From contig NZ_JAGGLS010000007.1 in assembly GCF_017874535.1 (NCBI RefSeq), positions 1 through 64,000 of the forward strand: a DNA stretch of 64,000 bases. The letters are read 5' to 3'. The DNA comes from Anaerococcus nagyae (GTDB lineage: Bacteria; Bacillota; Clostridia; Tissierellales; Peptoniphilaceae). The notes beneath the pieces are model-generated. The model was not told where the DNA came from and searched no databases. It saw only the letters and a list, made by a program, of their open reading frames with translations. The translations under genes were made by a program, and so were the position numbers. Positions within the stretch are counted from its first letter, which is position 1. The number at the start of each line of letters is the position of its first letter. Positions 7,461-16,516 of this stretch are shown here, one piece after another.

Positions 7461-9049
7461 TTTCTTATTCTAAAGGTCTTTTTTCCATATATTTTCACTA
7501 ACAAATGAAAAATTATTATTAAAGCAAACATAACATAACTTAAAACTAGTAAAACAATTTGTCCACTTATAGATAATTTTGAAATAATAAGCGGAATAAA
7601 AAGCACATTTAAATATCCTAGCAAAGAATTTGCAAATTTGTATCCCTTTCCTATATTAGTAGCTTCATAGTTAAATGGTTGAAAAATATAATATAAAAAT
7701 AAATCAAGAGATACATAAAATAAAAAGCTAACAAGGACAAAAATTTCACAATATATTAAAGTTCTTAAATAAAATTTCTCAAACACAATAAAATTTAATA
7801 CATTTACCAAAATCCCAGTTAAAAGACTAAGCATTTTTATTTTTAAAACAGTTTTGTACCTAAGCTTATACATAGTAAAAATAGCTTTTTCTTCCCTATA
7901 AAAGCCATATTGGAGCAATGGCCTATCACAATTTAAAAACATTGCTCTATTAATATTTGGATTATAATAAAGTAAATACATAAATATTGGTTGAGATATT
8001 ATCAATATATTTAAAGTATCAAAATTAAAATCCGCTTGCTTGTATTTAGTAAAAGCAATAAGAGTGATAATTATAGCAAATAAAATTCCTGCTTTTTTTA
8101 AAATAGGTTTTACAATCACCCTATTATGTCTTGCAAAAAATAAATTATTTAAAAGCTCATATCCTCTGCCATTTTCTTTTTTATCTGTTTTTATGTCTGT
8201 ATCCTTAAGAGCCAAACTATCATTTGCAATCTGATCCAAATCTACATTCATATCTGTATCTTCAAGCTTTGCATCTTCCAAAAGTTTGCCATATTCATCA
8301 AATTTCAAAAGATATTTGCTTGCAAAAATAGAAATTATTAAAGTTATTGTAAAGACCAGCATCAAGATATTGCTATCAATATCTTTAATTAACATCAATC
8401 CAGCAAATAAAATAATAAAGACAATAATATTTACCCAAGTTTTGTCTGCATATATTTTATCTTTTTTATTTAACAGCGATAAGGTAAAGGCATTGGAAAT
8501 AATTCTTATAAAGGCAAGAATAAAGCTTATTAAAAACCCATTTTTAAATCCCAAAAATATTGTAAAAGCAAAAACTCTCCCAATTCCAAGCCTAAGTGGA
8601 TCAAAAACCCCTTGAATCAAGCCACTTTCTTTTGCAAGCATCTTATATTGCTTGTTTAATTTATGAATTTCTACTTTTCCTCTGCTAATAGAATTTGAAA
8701 GTACAGCAGGTGCCAGATAAAGACTTAAAAATCCTAAATTTGTTAAGGCCAAGTCTACAAAATCATTGTAAATATTATCTGGAAAATGCCATGAACCTTT
8801 AATTAGCCATAGAAAAAATCCCGCATGAAATAAGGCAATAAAAAATGTAAATATGCACTTTAAAATCTGATCAATAATGCTAAGTATAGGTCCTATGGCA
8901 AAAATAAACTTTTTAAAAGCGTAAGCTTTATACTTATCCCCTGTATATTTTCCAATTAAAGGCAAGTGATGAAAAAAATAAATAATATGATTTACCTTAT
9001 CCGCTAAATTTGCATTTTCTGTAATCCTATATTTTTTATAATATTCCAT
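7457..9049 (-). CDS. ABC transporter permease protein
   Basis: 530 residues with about ten to twelve predicted membrane helices grouped in two halves separated by a charged loop (about 255-300, DAKLEDTDMNVDLDQIAND). No ATP-binding motif is present. It starts one base after the stop of the ABC ATPase gene, so the two form one exporter. The length and lack of conserved motifs are typical of ABC-2-like permeases paired with a single ATPase. The substrate is unknown. Confidence 0.75.
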   Translation of the reverse strand: MEYYKKYRITENANLADKVNHIIYFFHHLPLIGKYTGDKYKAYAFKKFIFAIGPILSIIDQILKCIFTFFIALFHAGFFLWLIKGSWHFPDNIYNDFVDLALTNLGFLSLYLAPAVLSNSISRGKVEIHKLNKQYKMLAKESGLIQGVFDPLRLGIGRVFAFTIFLGFKNGFLISFILAFIRIISNAFTLSLLNKKDKIYADKTWVNIIVFIILFAGLMLIKDIDSNILMLVFTITLIISIFASKYLLKFDEYGKLLEDAKLEDTDMNVDLDQIANDSLALKDTDIKTDKKENGRGYELLNNLFFARHNRVIVKPILKKAGILFAIIITLIAFTKYKQADFNFDTLNILIISQPIFMYLLYYNPNINRAMFLNCDRPLLQYGFYREEKAIFTMYKLRYKTVLKIKMLSLLTGILVNVLNFIVFEKFYLRTLIYCEIFVLVSFLFYVSLDLFLYYIFQPFNYEATNIGKGYKFANSLLGYLNVLFIPLIISKLSISGQIVLLVLSYVMFALIIIFHLLVKIYGKKTFRIRN

Positions 9050-9050
9050 A

Positions 9051-9752
9051 TTAATCCTCCTTTTGTAAAAGATCTATTATCTTCTCTTCAAAGTCTGGAT
9101 TATTTTTAATTTCCCTATCTACTTCCTCTATTTGGCCCTTATGTAGTAAAACTATCTCGTCTGATATATCCTTAGCTAGATCTAAAATATGAGTAGAAAA
9201 AATTATAATATGGTCATTTTTTATATATTTTATAAGATTTTTCATTTCTTTTTGAACAACTACATCCAGAGAATTTAGCGGTTCATCCATAAGAATTACT
9301 TTTGGTTTTAAGATAAGAAACATCATCATTTGAAGTTTATTTCTCATGCCTGTAGAATATCCTTGGATAAGCCTATCCTTATCTTCCTCATCAAATCTTA
9401 CTAGGTCAAAATAATAATTAGGATCTAGATTATCATTAATTCTTTCTTTATTTACATCTATAAAAAAATTTATAAATTCTCTAGCAGTTAAAAACCTTGG
9501 CAGCTCTGGTTCTGCCAGCATAAAAAATACATCTTTTAAATTAATATCTATTTTCTCATCATCTTCTAAAAGATATATCTCGCCGCTATCTTTTTTTAAT
9601 TCTTTTGAAATCAAAGAAAAAAGAGTTGTCTTTCCTGCACCATTTCTTCCTAAGAGAGCATATATTATCCCTTGGTCAAATTTGGCACTTAAATCCATTA
9701 AGACGCTTTTTTCTTCAAATTTTTTTGATAAGTTTTCTATAACCAGTCTCAT
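9051..9752 (-). CDS. ABC transporter ATP-binding protein
   Basis: 233 residues. Walker A GRNGAGKTTL (about 34-43), a degenerate signature YSTGMRNKLQ (about 133-142), Walker B VILMDEPLNSLD (about 151-162) and the switch His in STHI (about 185) are all visible. The short type and its partner resemble exporters for drugs, lipids or peptides. It is the first gene of a two-gene operon with the large permease, one base apart. Confidence 0.85.
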   Translation of the reverse strand: MRLVIENLSKKFEEKSVLMDLSAKFDQGIIYALLGRNGAGKTTLFSLISKELKKDSGEIYLLEDDEKIDINLKDVFFMLAEPELPRFLTAREFINFFIDVNKERINDNLDPNYYFDLVRFDEEDKDRLIQGYSTGMRNKLQMMMFLILKPKVILMDEPLNSLDVVVQKEMKNLIKYIKNDHIIIFSTHILDLAKDISDEIVLLHKGQIEEVDREIKNNPDFEEKIIDLLQKED

Positions 9753-9848
9753 ATTTGCTCCTATCCTTAATATTAGTTATGAGTATATCAAAGGATTGGA
9801 TTTTAAACTAGAATAATCTATAGTAATCAATATAATATTATTTATATA

Positions 9849-10499
9849 TTATATTCTTTTAATTGATATGATTTCAGAAGGGCTATCTATTATAAGATTA
9901 GGGTTTTCTCTTTCAAGAATCTTTCTATCACGAAATCCCCATGAACAACCAATAGTAAATATGCTGGAATTGCTACCACATTTCATATCTACTTCACTAT
10001 CTCCAAAGTATAAAATTTCTGAAAATGGCACATTAAAATGGCTAGCGATAATTATTATTCCTTCTGGGGATGGCTTTCTTTTATAGTCCTCTCTATAACC
10101 TAGTATATAGTCAAAATAATCTTTGCCAAAAATTTCTTTTAAAACTCTATTACTCGTAGAATCTGGCTTGTTAGAAAAAGCTGTTAGTATTTCTCCATTG
10201 TTTTTTATAGAATCTAAAGACTCTTTTATACCCTCGAATGGCTTAGTAAGATAGCTCGGGTTATCATCATAAGCCTTGTTGTAACTATTATAAATTTCTT
10301 CATGAAGATTATCATCACCAGTAAATTCAGCATATTCTAAAGCTTTATCAACTAAGACTTTAGGACCATTACCTACAAATTCTCTTACTTTATCTTTTGG
10401 TACTTCTTTTAGCCCATAAGACTTAAAAGTTTCATTTAGATAATAATTGATAGAATCTATAGTATTAAGCAACGTTCCATCTATATCAAAAATATACAT
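9849..10499 (-). CDS. HAD family phosphatase (phosphoglycolate phosphatase-like)
   Basis: 216 residues of HAD subfamily IA. Motif I is FDIDGTLLNT (nucleophile Asp near residue 4), followed by an all-helical cap, motif II TAFSNKPDS, the motif III region DYKRKPSPEG and motif IV LYFGDSEVDMK. It dephosphorylates a small phosphoester; the exact substrate (phosphoglycolate, sugar phosphate or nucleotide) cannot be read from sequence. AAAAGGGGAT precedes the ATG. It is a single gene, divergent from pncB. Confidence 0.82.
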   Translation of the reverse strand: MYIFDIDGTLLNTIDSINYYLNETFKSYGLKEVPKDKVREFVGNGPKVLVDKALEYAEFTGDDNLHEEIYNSYNKAYDDNPSYLTKPFEGIKESLDSIKNNGEILTAFSNKPDSTSNRVLKEIFGKDYFDYILGYREDYKRKPSPEGIIIIASHFNVPFSEILYFGDSEVDMKCGSNSSIFTIGCSWGFRDRKILERENPNLIIDSPSEIISIKRI

Positions 10500-10669
10500 T
10501 ATATCCCCTTTTCTTTTTTATATTCTTTTCTAAAAACTCTTACCCAAAATTTGCATAAAATTAATTATTTAGGGAATTAATAATTTTAAGAACATTTTGA
10601 TTGATAATTTTACTCCATTGTATATACATTATGGTAAAATATTAATAGTATGTAAAGAAAGAGGGTTTT

Positions 10670-12115
10670 ATGAACAACAAAAGAAACTTATCCATGCTAA
10701 GTGATTTTTATGAATTCACTATGGCTAATGGATATTTTAACAATGGAATGAAGGATACTGTAGCAATTTTTGACGCATTTTATAGGTCTAATCCAGATGA
10801 AGGCGGTTATTCAATTTTTGCAGGTCTAAATGATATTATAGATTTCATAGAGAATCTATCATTTTCCGATGAGGATATAGAATATCTTAGGAAAGTAGGC
10901 AATTTTTCTGATGATTTTCTAGACTATCTTAAAGACTTCAAATTCACAGGAGACGTTTGGTCATATCCAGAAGGGTCTGTTATGTTTCCAGGAGAACCTA
11001 TAATAACTGTAAAAGCTCCTATTATCGAATGCTCAATACTTGAAACTTATTTACTTTTATCAATGAACTTCAATTCATTGGTCGCAACTAAGACTAGTAG
11101 AATAGTCCGTGCTGCAGGAGAAAGATTAGTAATGGAATTTGGATCTAGACGTGCTCAAGGCGCCGATGCTTCTTTAACAGGAGCAAGAGCAGCTTATATA
11201 GCAGGTGCCCCTGTATCAAGTAATACACTTTCTGCAAAAACTTATGGATTTAAGCCATCTGGAACTATGGCTCATGCTTGGGTACAAGCTTTTGACAGTG
11301 AATACGAAGCTTTCAAAACTTATGCAGAACTATATCCAGATAATTGTATATTATTAATTGATACCTACGATACTATGAATAGCGGCTTGCCAAATGCTAT
11401 GAAAATATTTAAGGAAGTTCTAGAACCAAAAGGACTTACTGGCGGAGTACGTATAGACTCTGGAGACCTTGCTTACTTATCTAAAGAAATAAGAAAAATA
11501 CTTGATGAAAGTGGTTTTACTGATACAAAAATAGTTGCAAGTAATTCCTTAGATGAATTTAAAATTAATTCATTACTATCTCAAGGAGCTCAAATCGATT
11601 CCTTTGGCATAGGAGAAAGACTTATAACAAGTAAATCTGATCCTGTATTTGGTGGAGTCTATAAACTAGTAGGAATCTATGAGGATGACGAACTTAAATC
11701 AAAAATTAAAATTTCTGAAAATGTAGAAAAAATTACAACTCCAGGTTTTAAGAAAGTTTATAGACTCTATGATAAAAATACTGGCAAGGCTGAGGCAGAC
11801 TATATAACTTTAAGGAATGAAGAAGTTGATGAAAATCAACCACTTGTAATATTTGATCCACTATTTACATGGAAGATGAAAAAAATGGATAATTATGAAG
11901 CTCGCCTTATGCAAGAGCCTATTTTTGAAAATGGTAAGCTAGTTTATAAAGAACCTAGCATTGAAGAAATCCATGAATATTACCAAAGTGAGATGGAAAG
12001 TATTTGGGATGAGGTAAAGAGATTTGATCAACCACATAATTATTATGTAGACCTTTCCCAAGATTTATGGAATCTAAAGCAAAACTTAATCTTAGAAGCT
12101 AAAAGAGGACAATGA
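10670..12115 (+). CDS. pncB: Nicotinate phosphoribosyltransferase
   Basis: 481 residues, cytoplasmic. It makes nicotinate mononucleotide from nicotinate and PRPP with ATP, the entry step of the Preiss-Handler NAD salvage route. Recognisable parts are the N-terminal LSDFYEFTMANGYF, EFGSRRAQGADA in the phosphoribosyl site, GTMAHAWV, LIDTYDT and GGVRIDSGDLAYLSKE. Length fits the Firmicutes form. GAGGG precedes the ATG. The stop overlaps the start of the SDR gene by 4 bp. A promoter probably lies within 10590-10650, but I see no NAD-type operator. Confidence 0.93.
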   Translation: MNNKRNLSMLSDFYEFTMANGYFNNGMKDTVAIFDAFYRSNPDEGGYSIFAGLNDIIDFIENLSFSDEDIEYLRKVGNFSDDFLDYLKDFKFTGDVWSYPEGSVMFPGEPIITVKAPIIECSILETYLLLSMNFNSLVATKTSRIVRAAGERLVMEFGSRRAQGADASLTGARAAYIAGAPVSSNTLSAKTYGFKPSGTMAHAWVQAFDSEYEAFKTYAELYPDNCILLIDTYDTMNSGLPNAMKIFKEVLEPKGLTGGVRIDSGDLAYLSKEIRKILDESGFTDTKIVASNSLDEFKINSLLSQGAQIDSFGIGERLITSKSDPVFGGVYKLVGIYEDDELKSKIKISENVEKITTPGFKKVYRLYDKNTGKAEADYITLRNEEVDENQPLVIFDPLFTWKMKKMDNYEARLMQEPIFENGKLVYKEPSIEEIHEYYQSEMESIWDEVKRFDQPHNYYVDLSQDLWNLKQNLILEAKRGQ

Positions 12116-12852
12116 TTGCTATAATAAGTGGGGCAAGTTCCGGAATAGGTAGAGAATTCGCTTACCAAATAGATAATAAGAATTATGATGAAATTTGGCT
12201 TATAGCCCGTAGGTATAAAAGACTAGTAGAAGTAAGAGATAATTTAAAAACACCAACAAAAATACTTGCCCTAGACTTATTAGATGAAAAAAGCTTTTTT
12301 ATAATAGAAAATGAGCTTAAAAAAACTAGCAACAAAATCGGTCTATTAATTAATTCTGCTGGTATGGGGATTAATGATTACTTTGAAAATATTAGTTTAG
12401 AAGATAATGAAAAACTTATAGAACTGAATATAAGTGCTCCTAGTAAGTTAATTAAGATTGCTTTGCCCTATATGGGAGAGAATTCTACTATAATAAATGT
12501 AGCAAGTGTATCAGGGTTTATTCCCCAACCTAAATTTGCAGCTTATGCAGCTAGTAAGTCCTATCTTATAAGCTTATCTAGGGCCTTAAATAGGGAACTA
12601 AAAGATAAAAAAATCCATGTTGCCACCCTATGCCCAAACCCTGTAGATACCGAGTTTGGAAATAATAATGAAAATAATCTTAAAAAATATGGAAAAGAGG
12701 ATTTGCATATTTTAGTAAAAAAAGCCTTAAAAAAAGCAGCTAAAGGAGACTTAATAACCACCCATCATGCTTCTAAATTTATGCTTGTGATCTCAAAAAT
12801 CATCCCCCACTCATTCGTAATGTGGATTGAGAAAATTAACAAAATGTATTAA
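12112..12852 (+). CDS. Short-chain dehydrogenase/reductase (SDR)
   Basis: 246 residues, classical SDR. The cofactor site is ISGASSGIGREFA (about 4-16), NSAGMG occupies the NAG position, the catalytic Ser lies in NVASVSGF and the catalytic Tyr/Lys pair in YAASK. The C terminus ends with a hydrophobic stretch (PHSFVMWIEKI). The substrate is unknown. It shares ATGA with pncB, so it is translationally coupled to it. It converges on the fructokinase gene with only six bases between stop codons. Confidence 0.85.
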   Translation: MIAIISGASSGIGREFAYQIDNKNYDEIWLIARRYKRLVEVRDNLKTPTKILALDLLDEKSFFIIENELKKTSNKIGLLINSAGMGINDYFENISLEDNEKLIELNISAPSKLIKIALPYMGENSTIINVASVSGFIPQPKFAAYAASKSYLISLSRALNRELKDKKIHVATLCPNPVDTEFGNNNENNLKKYGKEDLHILVKKALKKAAKGDLITTHHASKFMLVISKIIPHSFVMWIEKINKMY

Positions 12853-12858
12853 ACAAAA

Positions 12859-13722
12859 TTATTTTCTAGCAGTTTCCTTAGCTAGGATATATCCGCCTAT
12901 TAGACCAGCTTCGTTTCCTAGCTCTGGGAATACTATGTATTCTTCACTACTTGGTATAGACAAGTAGCATCCTTTAATTTTATCAAATTCTTCTCTTATT
13001 TTTTCAATCATCCCCTCTTTGTTGGCAACACCACCACCTATTATAATTATGTGAGGTCTTAGAATAAGAGTATAAGTATATAAAGCCTTAGCTATATACC
13101 TTGCTGAAATTTCAATAGCTGGATCACATATAGATAAGTCTTCCCCTTTTCTGCCTGCTCTTTTTTCTATAGCTGGCCCTGAACATAAACCTTCAAAACA
13201 AGATTTGTGATAATCACAAACTCCTTTAAAGCTGTCATCACTATCTTTTGAAATTTCTATATGACCCATCTCAGGATGTGAAAATCCTTCTAGTAGTTTG
13301 CCATTTTGAATATATGAACCACCTATACCCGTTCCTATTGTAAGATATAGGCAACTCGGTTTATCCTTAGCAGCGCCTAAATAATATTCTCCAATTCCTG
13401 ATGCTCCTACATCGGTTGTTAATCCCATTGGAACATCTAATTTTTCGCTTAAAGATGCTAATAAATTAAAGTTTCTCCATAATTTTTTAGGTGTAGCTAA
13501 TATATAACCATAAGTATAAGAATTTTTATCGACATCTATAGGACCAAAAGCTCCTATACCAATAGACTTTATTTTGTATTTACTGAAAAATTCCACTACT
13601 TTTTTCATATTTTCATTAGGATTGCTAGTTTTTATCCTATATTCATCTTTCAAATTCCCATCATCATCAAAAATCGCACTTCTAATCTTTGTTCCACCTA
13701 GCTCTATTGATCCATAATACAT
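12859..13722 (-). CDS. scrK: ROK family fructokinase
   Basis: 287 residues. The N-terminal phosphate loop is ELGGTKIRSAIFD, the sugar-binding part shows GIGAFGPIDVD and TDVGASGIGE, and the second nucleotide motif is LTIGTGIGGSYI. The zinc site H-x-C-x-H-x-C is seen as GHIE...GVCDYHKSCFEGLCSGPAI, the form typical of ROK fructokinases (YdhR/GmuE). It phosphorylates fructose to fructose-6-phosphate. It lies four bases after manA, so together they feed fructose and mannose into glycolysis. Confidence 0.85.
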   Translation of the reverse strand: MYYGSIELGGTKIRSAIFDDDGNLKDEYRIKTSNPNENMKKVVEFFSKYKIKSIGIGAFGPIDVDKNSYTYGYILATPKKLWRNFNLLASLSEKLDVPMGLTTDVGASGIGEYYLGAAKDKPSCLYLTIGTGIGGSYIQNGKLLEGFSHPEMGHIEISKDSDDSFKGVCDYHKSCFEGLCSGPAIEKRAGRKGEDLSICDPAIEISARYIAKALYTYTLILRPHIIIIGGGVANKEGMIEKIREEFDKIKGCYLSIPSSEEYIVFPELGNEAGLIGGYILAKETARK

Positions 13723-13726
13723 TTAT

Positions 13727-14668
13727 CTACCTCACTACATTTGATTCAACTATAGTTAAATCACCATCAAATTCATAAGAACTTACTTCGTTTGTTAATA
13801 TGAAAAAGTCTCCTTTCTTAATGTTGAACTTTTCTCCATCAATAATAAGCTCACCTGCTCCATCTATCACTGATTCTAAGAGATAGTCTTTATTCCTTAT
13901 CATTGATTGCTTACCTTTAATTTTTATTTCTCTGACTTCAAAAAATTCATTAGATGTTAAGGTAGTCTTTATCATATTTTCTATATTCTCTACTATAGCT
14001 TTTTCCTCAGTCTTATTAATTCGTATAGCTTCTAAAGACTTTTCTATATGCAATTCTCGTAGATTGCCATTTTTATCAGGTCTATCATAATCATAAAGTC
14101 TATATGTCACATCACTTGCTTGCTGTATTTCTAGTATTAAACATCCTTCTTTTATAGCATGGACAGTCCCGGCAGGCACAAAGAAAAAATCACCTTTTCT
14201 AGCAGGAACTTCTCTTAAAACCTCATCCCGCTTTTTGTTATTTATAAAATCTATTGCTTGATTTTTATTATCGACATTTAGTCCATAGATTATCGAAGAT
14301 TGATCATCATTTAATATATACCAACACTCTGTTTTTCCTCTAGAATTTTCAAGTTTTTTGGCCATATCATCATCAGGATGAACTTGAATAGATAAGTCTT
14401 TTTTAGCATCGATTATTTTTACTAAGAGTGGAAAAGTTTCTTCAGTTGGGTTTGCAAAAAGTCCCTTATAATCTTTATAAACCTCGTCTAAAGTTTTTCC
14501 AGTAAGATCACCATTTATAATAGTTGAAGGAGCATCTTTCATTGCTGATATAGCCCAATACTCACCTATAGAATTTGAATTTATATCGTAATTAAATTCC
14601 TTTTTTAATCTATCTCCTCCCCAAATTTTTTCTTTAAATTTTCCATTTAATATTAGTACCTTTTGCAT
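13727..14668 (-). CDS. manA: Mannose-6-phosphate isomerase, class I
   Basis: 313 residues, the short Firmicutes type. It interconverts mannose-6-phosphate and fructose-6-phosphate using zinc. Metal-binding signatures are SIQVHPDD (about 96-103), the Glu in GKTECWYIL, and PAGTVHAIKEG (about 166-176). The N terminus IWGGDRLKKEF and the QQASDVTYRLYDYDR stretch are family hallmarks. It lies one base past the carboxypeptidase stop and four bases before fructokinase, in one leftward operon. Confidence 0.92.
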   Translation of the reverse strand: MQKVLILNGKFKEKIWGGDRLKKEFNYDINSNSIGEYWAISAMKDAPSTIINGDLTGKTLDEVYKDYKGLFANPTEETFPLLVKIIDAKKDLSIQVHPDDDMAKKLENSRGKTECWYILNDDQSSIIYGLNVDNKNQAIDFINNKKRDEVLREVPARKGDFFFVPAGTVHAIKEGCLILEIQQASDVTYRLYDYDRPDKNGNLRELHIEKSLEAIRINKTEEKAIVENIENMIKTTLTSNEFFEVREIKIKGKQSMIRNKDYLLESVIDGAGELIIDGEKFNIKKGDFFILTNEVSSYEFDGDLTIVESNVVR

Positions 14669-14669
14669 A

Positions 14670-15530
14670 TCATAACCTTTCTAAAATATTTAAAGTATCT
14701 TTTATTTGTCCATCATCTGGATTATCAATATCTTCATAAGGAGCTCCAAGAGTAACTATAATATATTCCTTACCATTTTTGCTAGATAAAGTTGCCCAAC
14801 ACAAGCCTGCCTTATCAGTTGTGCCACTCTTACCTCCTATTATTTCAAATCCTTCATAAGTATAGTCTGCTAAATGTCTAAATACAGTACTCTGCATATA
14901 TACTCCCTCTGGGTGATCTGCAGTATGTGTAGAAATATATTCTTTTTTAGTAAATATCGCTCTAAAATCAACATCATCTAGGGCATATTTTAAGAGCATC
15001 GCTATATCCTTGGCTGAAGAATAATGCCCTGGCTCATCCATACCATCTACATTTTGAAAATGAGTGTTTTTCAGATCAAGTTCTTGTGCTTTTTTATTCA
15101 TAAGTTCTACAAATTCAAGTATTGATCCAGATATATTTATAGCAAGAGAATCCGAAGCTTCACCACCAGATGGTAACATAGCTCCGTAGAGTAAGTCCCT
15201 ATATGTAGTTGTTTCTCCACCGAAGAATCCTGCCATTGAAGCGTTTTCTTTTACCAATCTTTGATAACTTTCTGTATCGACTGGAGCAAAAGCTCCAAGG
15301 TCATCAATGCTCTCAAGACTTACTAAGCAAGTCATAATCTTTGTAAGTGATGCCATAGGCAGCTTTTCGTTTTCATTATAAGACGTAATCTCTTTATCAT
15401 CAGTCAAATTGTAGACATATACTGCTTTAGAGTTATATTCAACAACTTCCTTAGTTTGCTTTCTTACAGCAAGTATCAGAGCTACTAGAAGTATCGGTAA
15501 TAATAGATATAATAAATTTTTCCTTTTCAT
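14670..15530 (-). CDS. D-alanyl-D-alanine carboxypeptidase (peptidase S11), DacA-like
   Basis: 286 residues. An N-terminal signal anchor (LLYLLLPILLVALILAV) puts the catalytic domain outside. The nucleophile motif SLTK is in MASLTKIMT (about 62-70), and KSGT in GGKSGTTDKAG is the third motif. The usual SxN is replaced by SGG in LPSGGEASDS, which may alter catalysis. Family members trim D-Ala from peptidoglycan stem peptides. It has no C-terminal amphipathic anchor domain, so it is shorter than DacA. It heads the manA-fructokinase gene string. Confidence 0.8.
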   Translation of the reverse strand: MKRKNLLYLLLPILLVALILAVRKQTKEVVEYNSKAVYVYNLTDDKEITSYNENEKLPMASLTKIMTCLVSLESIDDLGAFAPVDTESYQRLVKENASMAGFFGGETTTYRDLLYGAMLPSGGEASDSLAINISGSILEFVELMNKKAQELDLKNTHFQNVDGMDEPGHYSSAKDIAMLLKYALDDVDFRAIFTKKEYISTHTADHPEGVYMQSTVFRHLADYTYEGFEIIGGKSGTTDKAGLCWATLSSKNGKEYIIVTLGAPYEDIDNPDDGQIKDTLNILERL

Positions 15531-15603
15531 ATGAGCCTCAAACTTTATAAATTCATTATTTTGTAACTAGTATACAATATTTTTATATTTTTATAAAGAT
15601 AAA

Positions 15604-15643
15604 AAAAGCAGAGAAAATGAGGTAAAGCTCAAAATCTCTGCTT
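15604..15643 (-). terminator. Rho-independent terminator of lepB
   Basis: On the minus strand AAGCAGAGA pairs with TCTCTGCTT over a 20-base loop and is followed by a T tract. The stem includes the last bases of the lepB stop region. Confidence 0.85.
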
Positions 15644-16187
15644 AATGTAAACTACCTATATTATTAAATGGGTAAAATCTATAAATTGCATGTCCTTCTA
15701 AAGAGTCTCTTTTTATAGGACCGAATGTTCTAGAATCCTTGCTTATATTTTTAATTCTGTTATCTCCCACAACAAAATACTCATCTTTCGCTAAAATCCA
15801 AGAACTAATTCCTAGTTCTTCATTTTCGTAAGTATATGGAGCATTTGTATAATCTTCTTCTAATTTTTCTCCATTTATATAAAAGCTACCATCTATAAGA
15901 TCGATCTTTTCGCCAGGAAGCCCTACTATTCTTTTAACATAAAGCTTTTTAGCAACATCTGGAGCATCTAGTATCACTATATCTCCTCTTTCATAATTCC
16001 TAAAATTAGTTCCAATTTTATCAACGAGAAGTAGGTCTTTTTCTTTAAGGGTATCATCCATAGAATGACCTTTTACAGTTGTAAAATTAAATACAAAAAG
16101 TCTAAAAATTAAAGCGATTGCTAAAACAATTACAAATGTTTTTAAACCATCTAAAAATTCTTTCTTATTAGTTTCACTATTATTCAT
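15642..16187 (-). CDS. lepB: Type I signal peptidase
   Basis: 181 residues. One N-terminal membrane helix (TFVIVLAIALIFRLFVFNF, about 17-35) anchors the enzyme facing out. The catalytic Ser is in GHSMDDTL (about 41-48), the general-base Lys in LYVKRIVGLPGEKI, and box D/E appears as YFVVGDNR...SKDSRTFGPI. It removes signal peptides from exported proteins. It is a single gene with its own terminator; GGTTACTAG precedes the ATG without a strong ribosome binding site. Confidence 0.93.
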   Translation of the reverse strand: MNNSETNKKEFLDGLKTFVIVLAIALIFRLFVFNFTTVKGHSMDDTLKEKDLLLVDKIGTNFRNYERGDIVILDAPDVAKKLYVKRIVGLPGEKIDLIDGSFYINGEKLEEDYTNAPYTYENEELGISSWILAKDEYFVVGDNRIKNISKDSRTFGPIKRDSLEGHAIYRFYPFNNIGSLH

Positions 16188-16516
16188 AATCTAGTAACCT
16201 ACTTAATATCCCTTATAATTTTATCAAACAAGTTTTTGAACTTATTCTAGCAAAAGATATCTTATATACTCTCCTTTAAATTAATTATATTCAAAATTAT
16301 ATAAATGTATGTAAATGATATAATTATAGCCTCTAATTATTATGGTAGCTAAAGGTCATCTCTTTAAATCAACTTATTTCTACTAATACTTTAGCTAAAA
16401 TAATTTAGGAGCTGATAATCATTTAAACAAGATTTTATCTATTTTTTAAGACTTACTAAGAAAGTTCGTTTACATAAATAAGATAAGCTACTCATAGAAA
16501 TGAACTTTCTTAATCG
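16188..16516. other. Intergenic spacer with a hairpin, no gene seen
   Basis: About 330 AT-rich bases between lepB and radA. The only structure I see is AAGAAAGTTC near 16458-16467 pairing with GAACTTTCTT near 16502-16511 across about 34 bases, just past the radA stop; it lacks a T tract and is a weak terminator candidate. A leftward AAAGGAGAG near 16266-16275 has no start codon after it. Confidence 0.4.
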
